This document shows positions 56,208 through 64,000 of a DNA stretch of 64,000 bases, piece by piece. Position 1 is the first letter of the stretch. Each line of letters opens with the position of its first letter. The stretch lies in assembly GCF_020616515.1 (NCBI RefSeq), contig NZ_CP085135.1:1736001-1800000 (forward strand). The letters are read 5' to 3'. The stretch is from Mesorhizobium sp. PAMC28654. GTDB taxonomy: Bacteria; Pseudomonadota; Alphaproteobacteria; Rhizobiales; Rhizobiaceae. The notes under the pieces are model-generated. The model worked only from the letters and a program-made list of their open reading frames with translations. It did not search any database and was not told where the DNA came from. The translations under genes were made by a program, and so were the position numbers.

Positions 56208-56704
56208 TTTCGTTACTCCAGTAGTTCTTAGTCCTGTCCGTCTAGTGGCGTGCCTTGGGAGGAATTCGCGTCGCTCGGACCACACTGAAATGGGTCAACC
56301 CTCCTGTTGGTTCCAATCACGAAGATGTTCCGCCACCACCTGAATCCGACGCTTGAAATGTCGCAAAGGGCTCCCACAGCCCAATATTTTTCTATTTATT
56401 TCAATAGCTTAACTATTTCCCATTACCGGGCATCCAGGCATTTTCCCAGCCTTCGTTCACCCTATGCTGCACGGTCTGTCAACAGAAACGAACCGTTCGG
56501 TTCGATTATTAAACATAAAAGACATTGCAGGCCCTGGAACAGCCTTTCCGTGCCTGTAATCAGCCCAGCGTTTGCGTCGGGACCGGATCAATATTATCCG
56601 TTGTCGGTGCACTGATTTCCGGGACGGCGGCCAGGCCACCTGCACGGCGTCCTTCGAAAGAGCAAAGGTCCGCAATGGGCAGCACCCCGAAACAGGGATA
56701 GAAA
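56208..56704. other. AT-rich divergent intergenic region, DUF680 pair / two-component operon
   Basis: About 500 bases, noticeably AT-rich near 56385-56425. CGAACCG-TT-CGGTTCG at 56489-56504 is a perfect dyad followed by AT-rich sequence that could be a -10. No gene is supported. Confidence 0.5.
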
Positions 56705-57373
56705 ATGCGGCTGCTGCTGGTCGAGGACAATCGTGAACTGGCGGATTGGCTGGGCAAAACCTTGCGACAGGCAAATTACGTCGTCGACATCGTCCATGAC
56801 GGCGAGGATGTCGAGCATGCCCTGGCCGCCGGTGACCATGCGCTGGTGATCCTGGACCTCGCCTTGCCACGCATGAGCGGCCTCGAAGTGTTGCGGACAT
56901 TGCGGACGCGCGGCAACCGCGTTCCCGTGATCGTGCTGACCGCCAATGCCAGCCTCGACGGACGGGTCAAGGGCCTCAACGAGGGCGCCGACGATTATCT
57001 GGCCAAACCTTTCCAGATCGAGGAACTGGAGGCGCGCATCCGAGCCCAGTTGCGACGCGCCAACGATCGGACGGCGCCTGTCGTTGCCTGCGGCGATCTC
57101 GTCTTCGACACCAACACGCGGCTGTTTTCACTGGCTGGCGAAGCGCTGGCATTGACGCCACGCGAACATGCCGTGCTGGAGCAACTGATGGTAAAAGCCG
57201 GACGCACGGTGAGCAAGGCGGCACTGTCGGCGGCGATCTACGATTTCGAGACCGACGCCGACCCAAGCGCCATCGAGATCTATGTGCACCGCGTGCGCAA
57301 GAAGCTCGAAGGATCGCGGGTCCATATCGTGACGTTGCGTGGCCTGGGCTATCTGTTGCGCCATGAGGATTAA
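56705..57373 (+). CDS. OmpR-family response regulator (TctD/QseB-like)
   Basis: A 222-residue regulator. The receiver (1-120) has the acidic pocket (VEDN), phosphoacceptor Asp 51 (VILDLALPRMSG), Thr 79 and Lys 101 (YLAKPF). A winged helix follows (about 125-220; REHAVLEQLMVKAGRTVSKA, YVHRVRKKLEG). It is activated by the histidine kinase encoded next (overlap 11 bases). The family regulates tricarboxylate or other transport genes; no tct genes are in view. The start is ATG 56705 with AGGGATAG upstream. Confidence 0.95.
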   Translation: MRLLLVEDNRELADWLGKTLRQANYVVDIVHDGEDVEHALAAGDHALVILDLALPRMSGLEVLRTLRTRGNRVPVIVLTANASLDGRVKGLNEGADDYLAKPFQIEELEARIRAQLRRANDRTAPVVACGDLVFDTNTRLFSLAGEALALTPREHAVLEQLMVKAGRTVSKAALSAAIYDFETDADPSAIEIYVHRVRKKLEGSRVHIVTLRGLGYLLRHED

Positions 57374-58721
57374 CAGTCTCCGCCTCCAGCTTCTGGCCTG
57401 GGTGGTGCTGCCCCTGGCCGGGCTTGCCGCCATCAATCTATGGACCAGCCATGGCAGTGCGCTGGCCACCGCCGATCTGGTCACCGACCGGATGCTGCTG
57501 GGTTCGGCGCGAGCGATCGCGGAGCAGGTCACCATGACCGATGGCGTGCTCGATGCCACGATACCGCCGGCGGCGATCGAGATGTTCGATACCGGCGATC
57601 GCGACAGTGTCTACTACCACGTCAAGACCGCCCAAGGGCGGCTGCTGACCGGCTATCCCAACCTGCCGGAGGCAATGACGCCGCCCAGCACCGAAACAAC
57701 CTATCGCGACCACCGGCTGCGGCTGCTGAACTTCAGCCAGGCGGTGGTCGGCGCCGGCGAAGACTCGCCGATAACGGTCACCGTTGGCGTTACGCTTGCC
57801 GGACATAATGCGATGGTGCGGCGGCTCTGGTTTGGCGCCTTCACACAGCAGCTGGCGCTGGTGGCGATTGCAGGCCTGTTCGTTCTGCTTGGTCTCCACC
57901 GGGGCCTGGGGCCGCTGATCAGGCTGCGCGATGCGGTGCGTTCGCCAGACCGCAGCGACCTCGACCCGGTGGAAGTGCCGGGCGCGCAGAGTGAAATCCG
58001 CCCGCTGATCGATGCACTCAACGCCTATATGGCGCGCGTGCGGGCGCAGATGGCGTCGCAGCGCCGCTTCATCGCCAATGCCGCGCACCAGTTGCGCACG
58101 CCGCTGGCGTTGCTGTCGACGCAGGCGAGCTACGCGCTACGCGAAACAGGTCCCGATGCCCGCCATGAGGCGCTGGTGGCGTTGCAGGCGAGCTCCGGCC
58201 GCTTGGCGCGTCTGGCCGAACAACTACTGACCCTGTCGAGGGCCGAGCCAGGCAGCCGACGGCCGCGCGCCGACCGTGTCGACCTGACCGAAGCGGCTCG
58301 TCAGGTGCTGGAAACCCATGTGCCGGTAGCCGTCGGCCGCAACATCGATCTCGGCCTTGATGAGGCCGGGCCGGTGCCAGTGGTCGGCGATGGCACCATG
58401 TTGCGCGAGATGATCGTGAACCTGGTCGACAATGCGTTGCGCCACACGCCCCCCGGCGGCAGCGTCACCGTGAGGCCGACCGCACTTGGCGACGAGGCCG
58501 TGCTGACAGTCTCCGATGATGGGCCAGGAATCCCGGAGGACGAACGAGACCAAGTCTTCGAGCGTTTCTACCGTATCGCCGGTTCGGCCGAGGACGGCAG
58601 CGGGCTCGGCCTCGCCATCGTGCGCGAGGTTGTTGAAAATGCCGGCGGCCGCATCACCCTTGGGGATGGCGCGACCGGCGGTCTGGTTGTCGAGGTGCGC
58701 CTGCCGCTGGCGGGCAGCTGA
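57363..58721 (+). CDS. Sensor histidine kinase (TctE/QseC-like)
   Basis: A 452-residue membrane kinase: a first helix (RLQLLAWVVLPLAGLAAINL), a periplasmic sensor of the two-component-kinase N-terminal type (about 30-155), a second helix (LALVAIAGLFVLLGLH), then the dimerisation domain with phosphoacceptor His 242 (FIANAAHQLRTPLAL) and ATPase motifs N (Asn 357, NLVDNALRHTP), G1 (DDGPGIP) and G2 (GSGLGLAIV). ATG 57363 overlaps the regulator stop. The signal is unknown; TctE-like members respond to carboxylates. It converges with an ABC permease gene. Confidence 0.95.
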   Translation: MRINSLRLQLLAWVVLPLAGLAAINLWTSHGSALATADLVTDRMLLGSARAIAEQVTMTDGVLDATIPPAAIEMFDTGDRDSVYYHVKTAQGRLLTGYPNLPEAMTPPSTETTYRDHRLRLLNFSQAVVGAGEDSPITVTVGVTLAGHNAMVRRLWFGAFTQQLALVAIAGLFVLLGLHRGLGPLIRLRDAVRSPDRSDLDPVEVPGAQSEIRPLIDALNAYMARVRAQMASQRRFIANAAHQLRTPLALLSTQASYALRETGPDARHEALVALQASSGRLARLAEQLLTLSRAEPGSRRPRADRVDLTEAARQVLETHVPVAVGRNIDLGLDEAGPVPVVGDGTMLREMIVNLVDNALRHTPPGGSVTVRPTALGDEAVLTVSDDGPGIPEDERDQVFERFYRIAGSAEDGSGLGLAIVREVVENAGGRITLGDGATGGLVVEVRLPLAGS

Positions 58722-58731
58722 AGCACTTCGT

Positions 58732-59610
58732 CTACTGCGTCTCGTGCAGCGGCTGGGGACGCCATTTTGCCAGGCGATCCTCGACCATCGTCATCAAGTA
58801 TTCCGCGCCGAGCGCTACCACCATGACTATGACGATCGCGGCATACATGCCGGCGGCGTCGAAGGATCCCTTGGCAATGTTGATCAGCAGACCGATGCCG
58901 TAGCGCGCGCCAACGAACTCGCCAACGATCGCGCCGATGATGGCAAAGCCGAAGCTGACATGCAGACTGGCGAAGATCCAGCTCATCGCCGACGGAACGA
59001 TCACCGAACGGGTCAATTGCCAGTTGGAAGCGCCGAGGATGCGCGCGTTGGCGATCATCGCCCTGTCGGCTTCTCGAACGCCCTGGAATGCATTGTGGAA
59101 CACGACGAAGAAAACCATCACGAAGGCAAGCGCCACTTTCGAAGCGAGGCCCAGGCCGAGGATCATGATGAAGATCGGCGCCAGAACCACGCGCGGAATG
59201 GAATTGATCACCTTGATGTAGATGGAGAAGATATCGGCGGCCATCCGGTTACGACCGAGCGCGACACCAATGATGATGCCGGCAACAGAACCGGTGACGA
59301 AGCCGATCGTGGCTTCCTCCATGGTGACATAGAGATGGTACCAGAGCGGCCCTTCGGAGGTTCCTTCGGTCGTCCATTCGTAGAGCCGCTGCGCGATCGC
59401 GCTCGGCATTGCGTAGAAGAACGGATCGATCCAGGCTAGCCGCGCGGCGATCTCCCACAAGCCGAGAAAAGCAACGAGAATTGCGACCCGCCAGAACATC
59501 ACGGTGCGGCGACGGTGCTGTGCCGCCTTCGCGGCGGCGGCTTCGATTTCGGCGTCGGAGGTGCCCGGCCTGAACGTTCCGGAGCTGATATCTATGGCGG
59601 CATCAGTCAT
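58732..59610 (-). CDS. NMT1/nitrate-sulfonate-type ABC transporter permease
   Basis: A 292-residue membrane protein with about six helices (TVMFWRVAILVAFLGLWEIA, then the permease domain with FVVFHNAFQGVREADRAMIA and ARILGASNWQLTRSVIVPSA, the EAA-type loop). It is of the SsuC/TauC/NrtB/ThiX class. The start is ATG 59610. It is third in the reverse-strand order binding protein, ATPase, permease. The substrate is unknown: nitrate, sulfonate, bicarbonate, pyrimidine or riboflavin precursors are possible. Confidence 0.92.
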   Translation of the reverse strand: MTDAAIDISSGTFRPGTSDAEIEAAAAKAAQHRRRTVMFWRVAILVAFLGLWEIAARLAWIDPFFYAMPSAIAQRLYEWTTEGTSEGPLWYHLYVTMEEATIGFVTGSVAGIIIGVALGRNRMAADIFSIYIKVINSIPRVVLAPIFIMILGLGLASKVALAFVMVFFVVFHNAFQGVREADRAMIANARILGASNWQLTRSVIVPSAMSWIFASLHVSFGFAIIGAIVGEFVGARYGIGLLINIAKGSFDAAGMYAAIVIVMVVALGAEYLMTMVEDRLAKWRPQPLHETQ

Positions 59611-59621
59611 GGCATTCCTCC

Positions 59622-60431
59622 TCAGGCTGCCGCACGCGCATAGCTGGTCTCGACCTCTTCCTTGAGGTCGGCCCAGATCGTGCGCGAATAGTCGATGAAG
59701 CTTTTTTCGTAGCGGATGTCGGCGACAACCCGCGGACGAGGCAGGTCTATAGTATAAACCGACTTCACGGTCGCAGGTCCGGCGGTCAGAACATAGACCT
59801 TGTCGGCCAGCGCAATCGCCTCTTCGAGATCGTGCGTGACGAAGACCACCGAGGCCTTTGCCTGCGACCACAGGCGCAACAGTTCCTCGTGCATCAGCAC
59901 GCGCGTCTGCACGTCGAGCGCCGAAAACGGCTCGTCCATGAGAAGGATCTCGGGTCCGTTGATGAATGTCTGGGCAAGCGCCACACGTTTGCGCATGCCA
60001 CCCGAAAGCTGATGTGGGTAATGATGCTCGAACCGCGATAGCCCAACGCGCGCCAGCCAGTCGCGTGCCGCGACGGTGGCGTCCGACTTCGCCTTGCCGC
60101 GAAAGAGTGGACCGGCCATCACATTCTCGATCACGGTTCGCCAGGGGAACAGGGCATCGCTCTGGAAAACAAAGCCGATGCGCGGGTCTATCCCCTTGAC
60201 CGGCGCGCCCATGACACGAACCTCGCCGGCACTTGGGCTTGCCAGCCCCGTGACCAGGTTGAGGGTAGTGGATTTTCCGCACCCCGTCGGGCCGACAACG
60301 GCAACGAATTCACCGCGCTCGACGGTCATTGTGAAATCGCGTAGCGCCGTCAGCGATTTGCCGCTGGGCGAAAGGAAGCGGCGGCTGACATTGATCAGTT
60401 CGATCGCCGGTGCATTCTTTTCTAGGGCCAT
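59622..60431 (-). CDS. NMT1/nitrate-sulfonate-type ABC transporter ATP-binding protein
   Basis: A 269-residue ABC ATPase: Walker A (GPTGCGKST), Q-loop ([12 protein letters not shown]), signature [13 protein letters not shown], Walker B ([12 protein letters not shown]) and the switch His (FVTHDLEEA). It matches the SsuB/TauB/NrtD class. ATG 60431 is used, since the stretch upstream to 60473 is poor. It precedes the permease gene by 11 bases and lies about 105 bases after the frameshifted binding-protein gene. Confidence 0.93.
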   Translation of the reverse strand: MALEKNAPAIELINVSRRFLSPSGKSLTALRDFTMTVERGEFVAVVGPTGCGKSTTLNLVTGLASPSAGEVRVMGAPVKGIDPRIGFVFQSDALFPWRTVIENVMAGPLFRGKAKSDATVAARDWLARVGLSRFEHHYPHQLSGGMRKRVALAQTFINGPEILLMDEPFSALDVQTRVLMHEELLRLWSQAKASVVFVTHDLEEAIALADKVYVLTAGPATVKSVYTIDLPRPRVVADIRYEKSFIDYSRTIWADLKEEVETSYARAAA

Positions 60432-60536
60432 GGTGGAACTCCTGGATACGAGCCGACGCCCGCCGTCGGCCAAGGCCGCCGGACGTGAAAATGACGGGTG
60501 CCTGCGCGATGTCGTTCACCGCGCCGGCATCGCCTG

Positions 60537-61549
60537 CTACTTGGCGTTCTTGACGAATTCCGAGGTATAGGTCTTGGCAAGGTCGATCTGCTTGCCCTGC
60601 AGGTCCTTCGAGAAGGCCGAAAGCACCGTCAACACCGTCTCCGGGCCACCCTCGGGCATGATCCCATCGGGGGTGAACATCGCCTTGCCGGCGTCGAGGG
60701 CCTTCACGTAGCCTTCCTTGTCGCCGACATAATAGTCTTTCGGCATCTTGTCTGCGATCTCGGCGCCGCTATGCGTGTTGATGAACTTCTGCGTCTTGAC
60801 GAACGCATTGACCAACTTCTGCACGGTATCCTTGTGCGCCTCGACCCAATCGGTCTGCATATAGAGGGATGCAGCCGGGTATGTGCCGCCGAGAGCAGCC
60901 TTGGTGCCTTCCATCGTGCGCATGTCGATAAGGATGGAAGCTTCGCCAGTCTTCAGCAGTCGCGTGATCGTCGGCTCGGTCGCATGCCCGCCTGGATCTT
61001 GTCCTGCTGCATGGCGGCGATAAAGGTAGTGCCGGCGCCGACCGGAACCGAGGTGAAGTCACCGAGCTTCAACCCGTTCTTGACAGCGAGATACTGCGTC
61101 AGGAAATTCGTCGAGGAGCCAAGGCCGGTCACGCCAAGGCTCATGCCCTTGAAGTCGGCCGGTGACTTGATCTCGGGATGCTTTGTCGAAACGAGTTCGA
61201 CTTCGCCTGGCGCCTGGCTGAACTGGACGATGGATTCGACGAACTTGCCCTTTGCCTGCAGGTCGATGCAGTGGTCGTAGAAGCCGACGACCCCTTGTAC
61301 GGCGCCAGCAAGCATCTCGTTTTCGGCATCGACGCCGGCGGGTTCATTCAGCAACTCGACGTCGAGACCCTCGTCCTTGAAGTAACCGAGCGCTTCGGTC
61401 AGCTTGGCGGGCAGATAGATCTGTTTCTCGTAGCCGCCGACCATGATCGAAACTTTTTCGTCGGCGTGCGCTGACTGCGCGGATAAAGCAATGGTGGCGA
61501 CGAGTGCGGTTGTGGCGGCTGAATCAAGCAGTATTCGCGCGAGCGACAT
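60537..61549 (-). pseudogene. NMT1-like ABC substrate-binding protein gene with a one-base deletion
   Basis: A 337-residue NMT1-type solute-binding protein when joined. Part one has a signal peptide (ATTALVATIALSAQSAHADE), KVSIMVGGYEKQIYLPAKLT and GVTGLGSSTNFLTQYLAVKN; after AAMQQDKIQAGM the frame breaks, and it resumes in TEPTITRLLKTGEASILIDM, ending FVKNAK. One G is missing (plus-strand about 60983-60984, CGCATG for CGCCATG). It should feed the permease and ATPase downstream. As written there is no full-length binding protein, so the transporter would fail. Confidence 0.88.
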
Positions 61550-61705
61550 GGCCTCTTCCCTTTGTTCGGTTTCCGCACCCCTCCTCTCTCCCATCGCTTC
61601 CGCGACAAATATGGGGGCACTTGCCAACAGTTATGGCACCAACCTTTCATCCAGCTTTCAAGGCAAATCCTAAAGTCAGTTCAAACGTTACGAATCGGTA
61701 AGCCG

Positions 61706-62527
61706 CTACTCGCCGGTTGCGGTCCGCTCAAGTGCCGACGAGGCAAGCTGTTCGTCTTTGCCCAGCCCCAGCACGTCGCGCATGTCATATTCGCCGGGTG
61801 AGCGGCCCATCACCCAGAGCGCGGCGGCAATGGCGCCCCGAGCGAACATGCCGCGGTCGCCCGCCGAATGCGACAGCGTTACAGTCTCACCATCGGCACA
61901 GAAACTGACGCCGTGATCGCCGACGATGCCGCCGCCACGCATCACTGCAAAGCCAATCTCTCCGGCCGGCCGTGCACCCGTGATGCCATCGCGGGCTCGT
62001 TTTGCGACCGTATCCAACTCGACGCCACGTCCCTTGGCACCAGCCTGCCCGAGCATCAGCGCCGTGCCCGACGGTGCGTCAACCTTATGGCGATGATGCG
62101 CCTCGAATATCTCGATATCCCAGTCTTCAGGCCCGAGAGCCCTTGCCGCTCGTTCAACCAGCCCGATCAGCATGTTGAGCCCGAGCGAAAAACTACCGGA
62201 GCGCACGATCGGAACGGCTTTCGATGCATTGGCAATCACGGCAAGTTCTGCGGCGTCGAAGCCCGTCGAGCCGATCACCAACGCCGGGCCGCCGCGCTCG
62301 GCACAACGCCTGGCCAGATCGGCCGATGCGGCGGGTGTCGTGAAATCGATGACCACGTCGGCGACGGCAAGCGCTTCGTCCCGGCTGACCAGCCCCGCGC
62401 CGCTGGCATCGGATCGATGGAAGCGAGCGACCAGCTCCAATCGGGAATCGGCTTCGACGACCTCGGCCATCTGCTGGCCCATGCGGCCCAGCGAGCCGGC
62501 AATGGCGATCCTGATCGGCTGGGACAA
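61706..62527 (-). CDS. dapB: 4-hydroxy-tetrahydrodipicolinate reductase
   Basis: A 273-residue NAD(P)H enzyme of the lysine/diaminopimelate pathway. The N-terminal [20 protein letters not shown] carries the GxxGxMG cofactor motif, and the substrate motif [19 protein letters not shown] with catalytic His/Lys is intact. I start at TTG 62527, where CGGAGAG sits seven bases upstream; ATG 62557 or 62611 would add about 10-28 residues. It stands alone here; neighbouring dap genes are not in view. Confidence 0.95.
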   Translation of the reverse strand: MSQPIRIAIAGSLGRMGQQMAEVVEADSRLELVARFHRSDASGAGLVSRDEALAVADVVIDFTTPAASADLARRCAERGGPALVIGSTGFDAAELAVIANASKAVPIVRSGSFSLGLNMLIGLVERAARALGPEDWDIEIFEAHHRHKVDAPSGTALMLGQAGAKGRGVELDTVAKRARDGITGARPAGEIGFAVMRGGGIVGDHGVSFCADGETVTLSHSAGDRGMFARGAIAAALWVMGRSPGEYDMRDVLGLGKDEQLASSALERTATGE

Positions 62528-62796
62528 GGCGGCTCTCCGAAGATATCCAGGGATCATGGCCCAACCTGCCGGTTCGGAAAAGATCTCGGTCGAACAAGAA
62601 GATAGAGCCAAGCTCTATCCGATTGATTCAGGCCCAGGCAATCCATGCCATCCGATCAATGGGCACGGCTCCGCCTACGCTTGCCCAGCCGCCACCCAAT
62701 GAAGGCGCCACGCTCATCACCACGCGAGCAATATGCTATTTTGCTGATGTGTCCGGTCACGACGCGCCGACCGGCAATGCCTGTGGGGAGACATCA

Positions 62797-64000
62797 ATGC
62801 TACGGCCATTGCGTATCCTGCTTGCTTCATGTCTTGTCCTCCTGCCCATCGCCAACGCCCCCTGGGCAGCCAACATGGCGTCCGAAAAGCCCGACGATGC
62901 CGCCAAGAAGGCCGCGCTTGCCGAGGCGATGAAGGCCTGCGATCAGGGTGCGTCCGTTCCGCTCGACCCCGACGCCAAGGCGCCGCCGGTGCAATATGAC
63001 GAGCTCTTTCCTGCCGATTTCGACCTGACGAAGCTGCGTGTCCTGTCTGACAAATGTCAGGCGGCTATGCTTGGTGCACCGCAGGAAAAGCGATTGAAAC
63101 TGCAATGGCTGAGAATCAAGATGGCGCTCAACGAGCCGGGCCTCGTCTGGCTCGTCCCGCAGATAAAGCTGCTGGCCGATGGTGGCAGCGCCGAGGCGAA
63201 TTTCCTACTGTTCGAATTCTTCCAGATCCATCACGGCGATGCGGACGCTACGCCGCTCATCTCTCGCGACATGGCGCTCGACAGCTTGCGGAAATCGGGA
63301 GACGCCGGTCATCTCACCGCGCTGCTGACGCTACTCAACCAATATAGCCGGGGCCCGCTGCTTCGCCGAGATGCGCGCAAGGTCGTCGAAACCGCGCAAC
63401 GCATCATCGATGCGCCTGTCCAGGGCCAGACGCCCGACGAACGCGGCGCCCGGTTCCGCGCGAGCATGCCGCTGCTGATTGCCACGACCACGCTGGAACG
63501 GGATGGCTTCGCGAGCGACGAGCAGCACAAGGCTTTTGACGCGATGGAAACGGCTTCCCATGCCGGGACGGATGGCCCCGAGCGCGCGGTGCTGGCCTAC
63601 ATCAAGGCGCTGAGGCTGGGGCACGGGACGCAGCCGGACGCGACAAAAGCGCGGCAGCTTCTGGAAGCACGCGCCAGCCACGACGACTACGCCGTCCCGA
63701 TGCTGGCCGACATGCTGGCAAAAGGCGAAGGCGGCCCGGCGGATGGCAAGCGCGCCATGGCGATGCTGCGGGCCGCCAAGAATACCCCTGAGGCCGGACC
63801 GCAACTGGCAGGCCTGCTGCTGGACGGCAAACTTGTCGGCCGCCAGCCGCAGGCTGCGATCAAGCTTCTGTCCGCCTCGTTCGACCTTGACGACACCATC
63901 CGGCTTGCCGGGCTACTTTGCGATTATCCAGGCGTGCGGGTGGACAACGCGGCGGCGCTTGTAGAGCGCCTGAGCAACGGCGCGGTTGCCGGCGAGCCAG
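62797..64000 (+). CDS. Secreted Sel1-like repeat protein, N-terminal part (runs off the end)
   Basis: An exported protein whose frame is open from ATG 62797 to the end of the window (401 codons) with a Sec signal (RPLRILLASCLVLLPIANAP). Regions such as LADMLAKGEGGPADGKRAMA and PQLAGLLLDGKLVGRQPQAA look like degenerate Sel1/TPR helical-hairpin repeats, which often bind other proteins. TGGGGAG lies six bases before the ATG. The C terminus, any domain after the repeats and the next gene are outside the window. It is probably periplasmic; no function is proposed. Confidence 0.85.
   Translation, partial: MLRPLRILLASCLVLLPIANAPWAANMASEKPDDAAKKAALAEAMKACDQGASVPLDPDAKAPPVQYDELFPADFDLTKLRVLSDKCQAAMLGAPQEKRLKLQWLRIKMALNEPGLVWLVPQIKLLADGGSAEANFLLFEFFQIHHGDADATPLISRDMALDSLRKSGDAGHLTALLTLLNQYSRGPLLRRDARKVVETAQRIIDAPVQGQTPDERGARFRASMPLLIATTTLERDGFASDEQHKAFDAMETASHAGTDGPERAVLAYIKALRLGHGTQPDATKARQLLEARASHDDYAVPMLADMLAKGEGGPADGKRAMAMLRAAKNTPEAGPQLAGLLLDGKLVGRQPQAAIKLLSASFDLDDTIRLAGLLCDYPGVRVDNAAALVERLSNGAVAGEP

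Overview
The window looks like a chromosomal segment of a Mesorhizobium-type alphaproteobacterium (Hyphomicrobiales/Rhizobiales). The support is high GC throughout, a tandem pair of DUF680-type small secreted proteins (a family known essentially from Mesorhizobium), a complete aapJQMP general amino-acid ABC transporter, rhizobial ppk-ppx and HdaA genes, and an EcfG-type general-stress promoter in front of a CsbD gene. I see no nod, nif, phage, transposase or CRISPR genes. It reads as ordinary core plus accessory chromosome.

Layout. 1-4.4 kb: the 3' end of groEL, then an orphan three-gene TadG/TadE/TadE cluster. 4.4-8.5 kb: a TetR regulator divergent from a zinc-free alcohol dehydrogenase and a SnoaL-like protein, a LysE exporter, and a cysteine-cluster protein with three small unknown genes. 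8.7-13.7 kb: a frameshifted cold-shock gene with a consensus promoter, a two-module HD-GYP protein, an SDR, a GST, csbD and a Tat-exported phosphoesterase. 13.9-19 kb: a secreted unknown, TetR/NIPSNAP, a frameshifted SDR and fumC. 19-26 kb: two DoxX proteins, ppk-ppx, a zinc-finger protein, an FAD monooxygenase and a DUF2459-type protein. 26-30.6 kb: the aap operon (reverse strand). 31-37 kb: the metal-binding-type DUF1326/DUF2182 pair, metC, HPP-CBS, an ECF sigma factor and its probable targets (DUF4142 and a cupredoxin). 37-45 kb: enoyl-CoA hydratase/TetR, an SLC13-type transporter and an RND efflux pair. 45-49 kb: a three-subunit flavocytochrome dehydrogenase (subunit 3, GMC flavoprotein, tri-haem cytochrome c). 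49-55.6 kb: tRNA-Arg, a complex I accessory subunit, tRNA-Pro, a cupin, hdaA, an AI-2E permease, a CDP-alcohol phosphatidyltransferase, purM-purN and SixA. 55.7-64 kb: the DUF680 pair, a TctD/TctE-like two-component system, an NMT1-type ABC transporter, dapB and the start of a Sel1-like secreted protein.

Regulatory sequence is unusually readable. Two copies of one 31-bp ECF promoter architecture lie before the sigma gene and before DUF4142. There is one EcfG promoter, one near-perfect sigma-70 promoter with a roughly 140-nt leader before the cold-shock gene, three dyad or direct-repeat operators next to TetR genes, and several strong intrinsic terminators.

A second window-wide feature is six genes that each lack one or two bases (csp, SDR, aapM, GMC dehydrogenase, AI-2E permease, ABC binding protein). 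Every one is a net deletion, and restoring the missing bases gives the normal family length. That pattern suggests systematic sequence error rather than independent gene decay, though only reads can decide.
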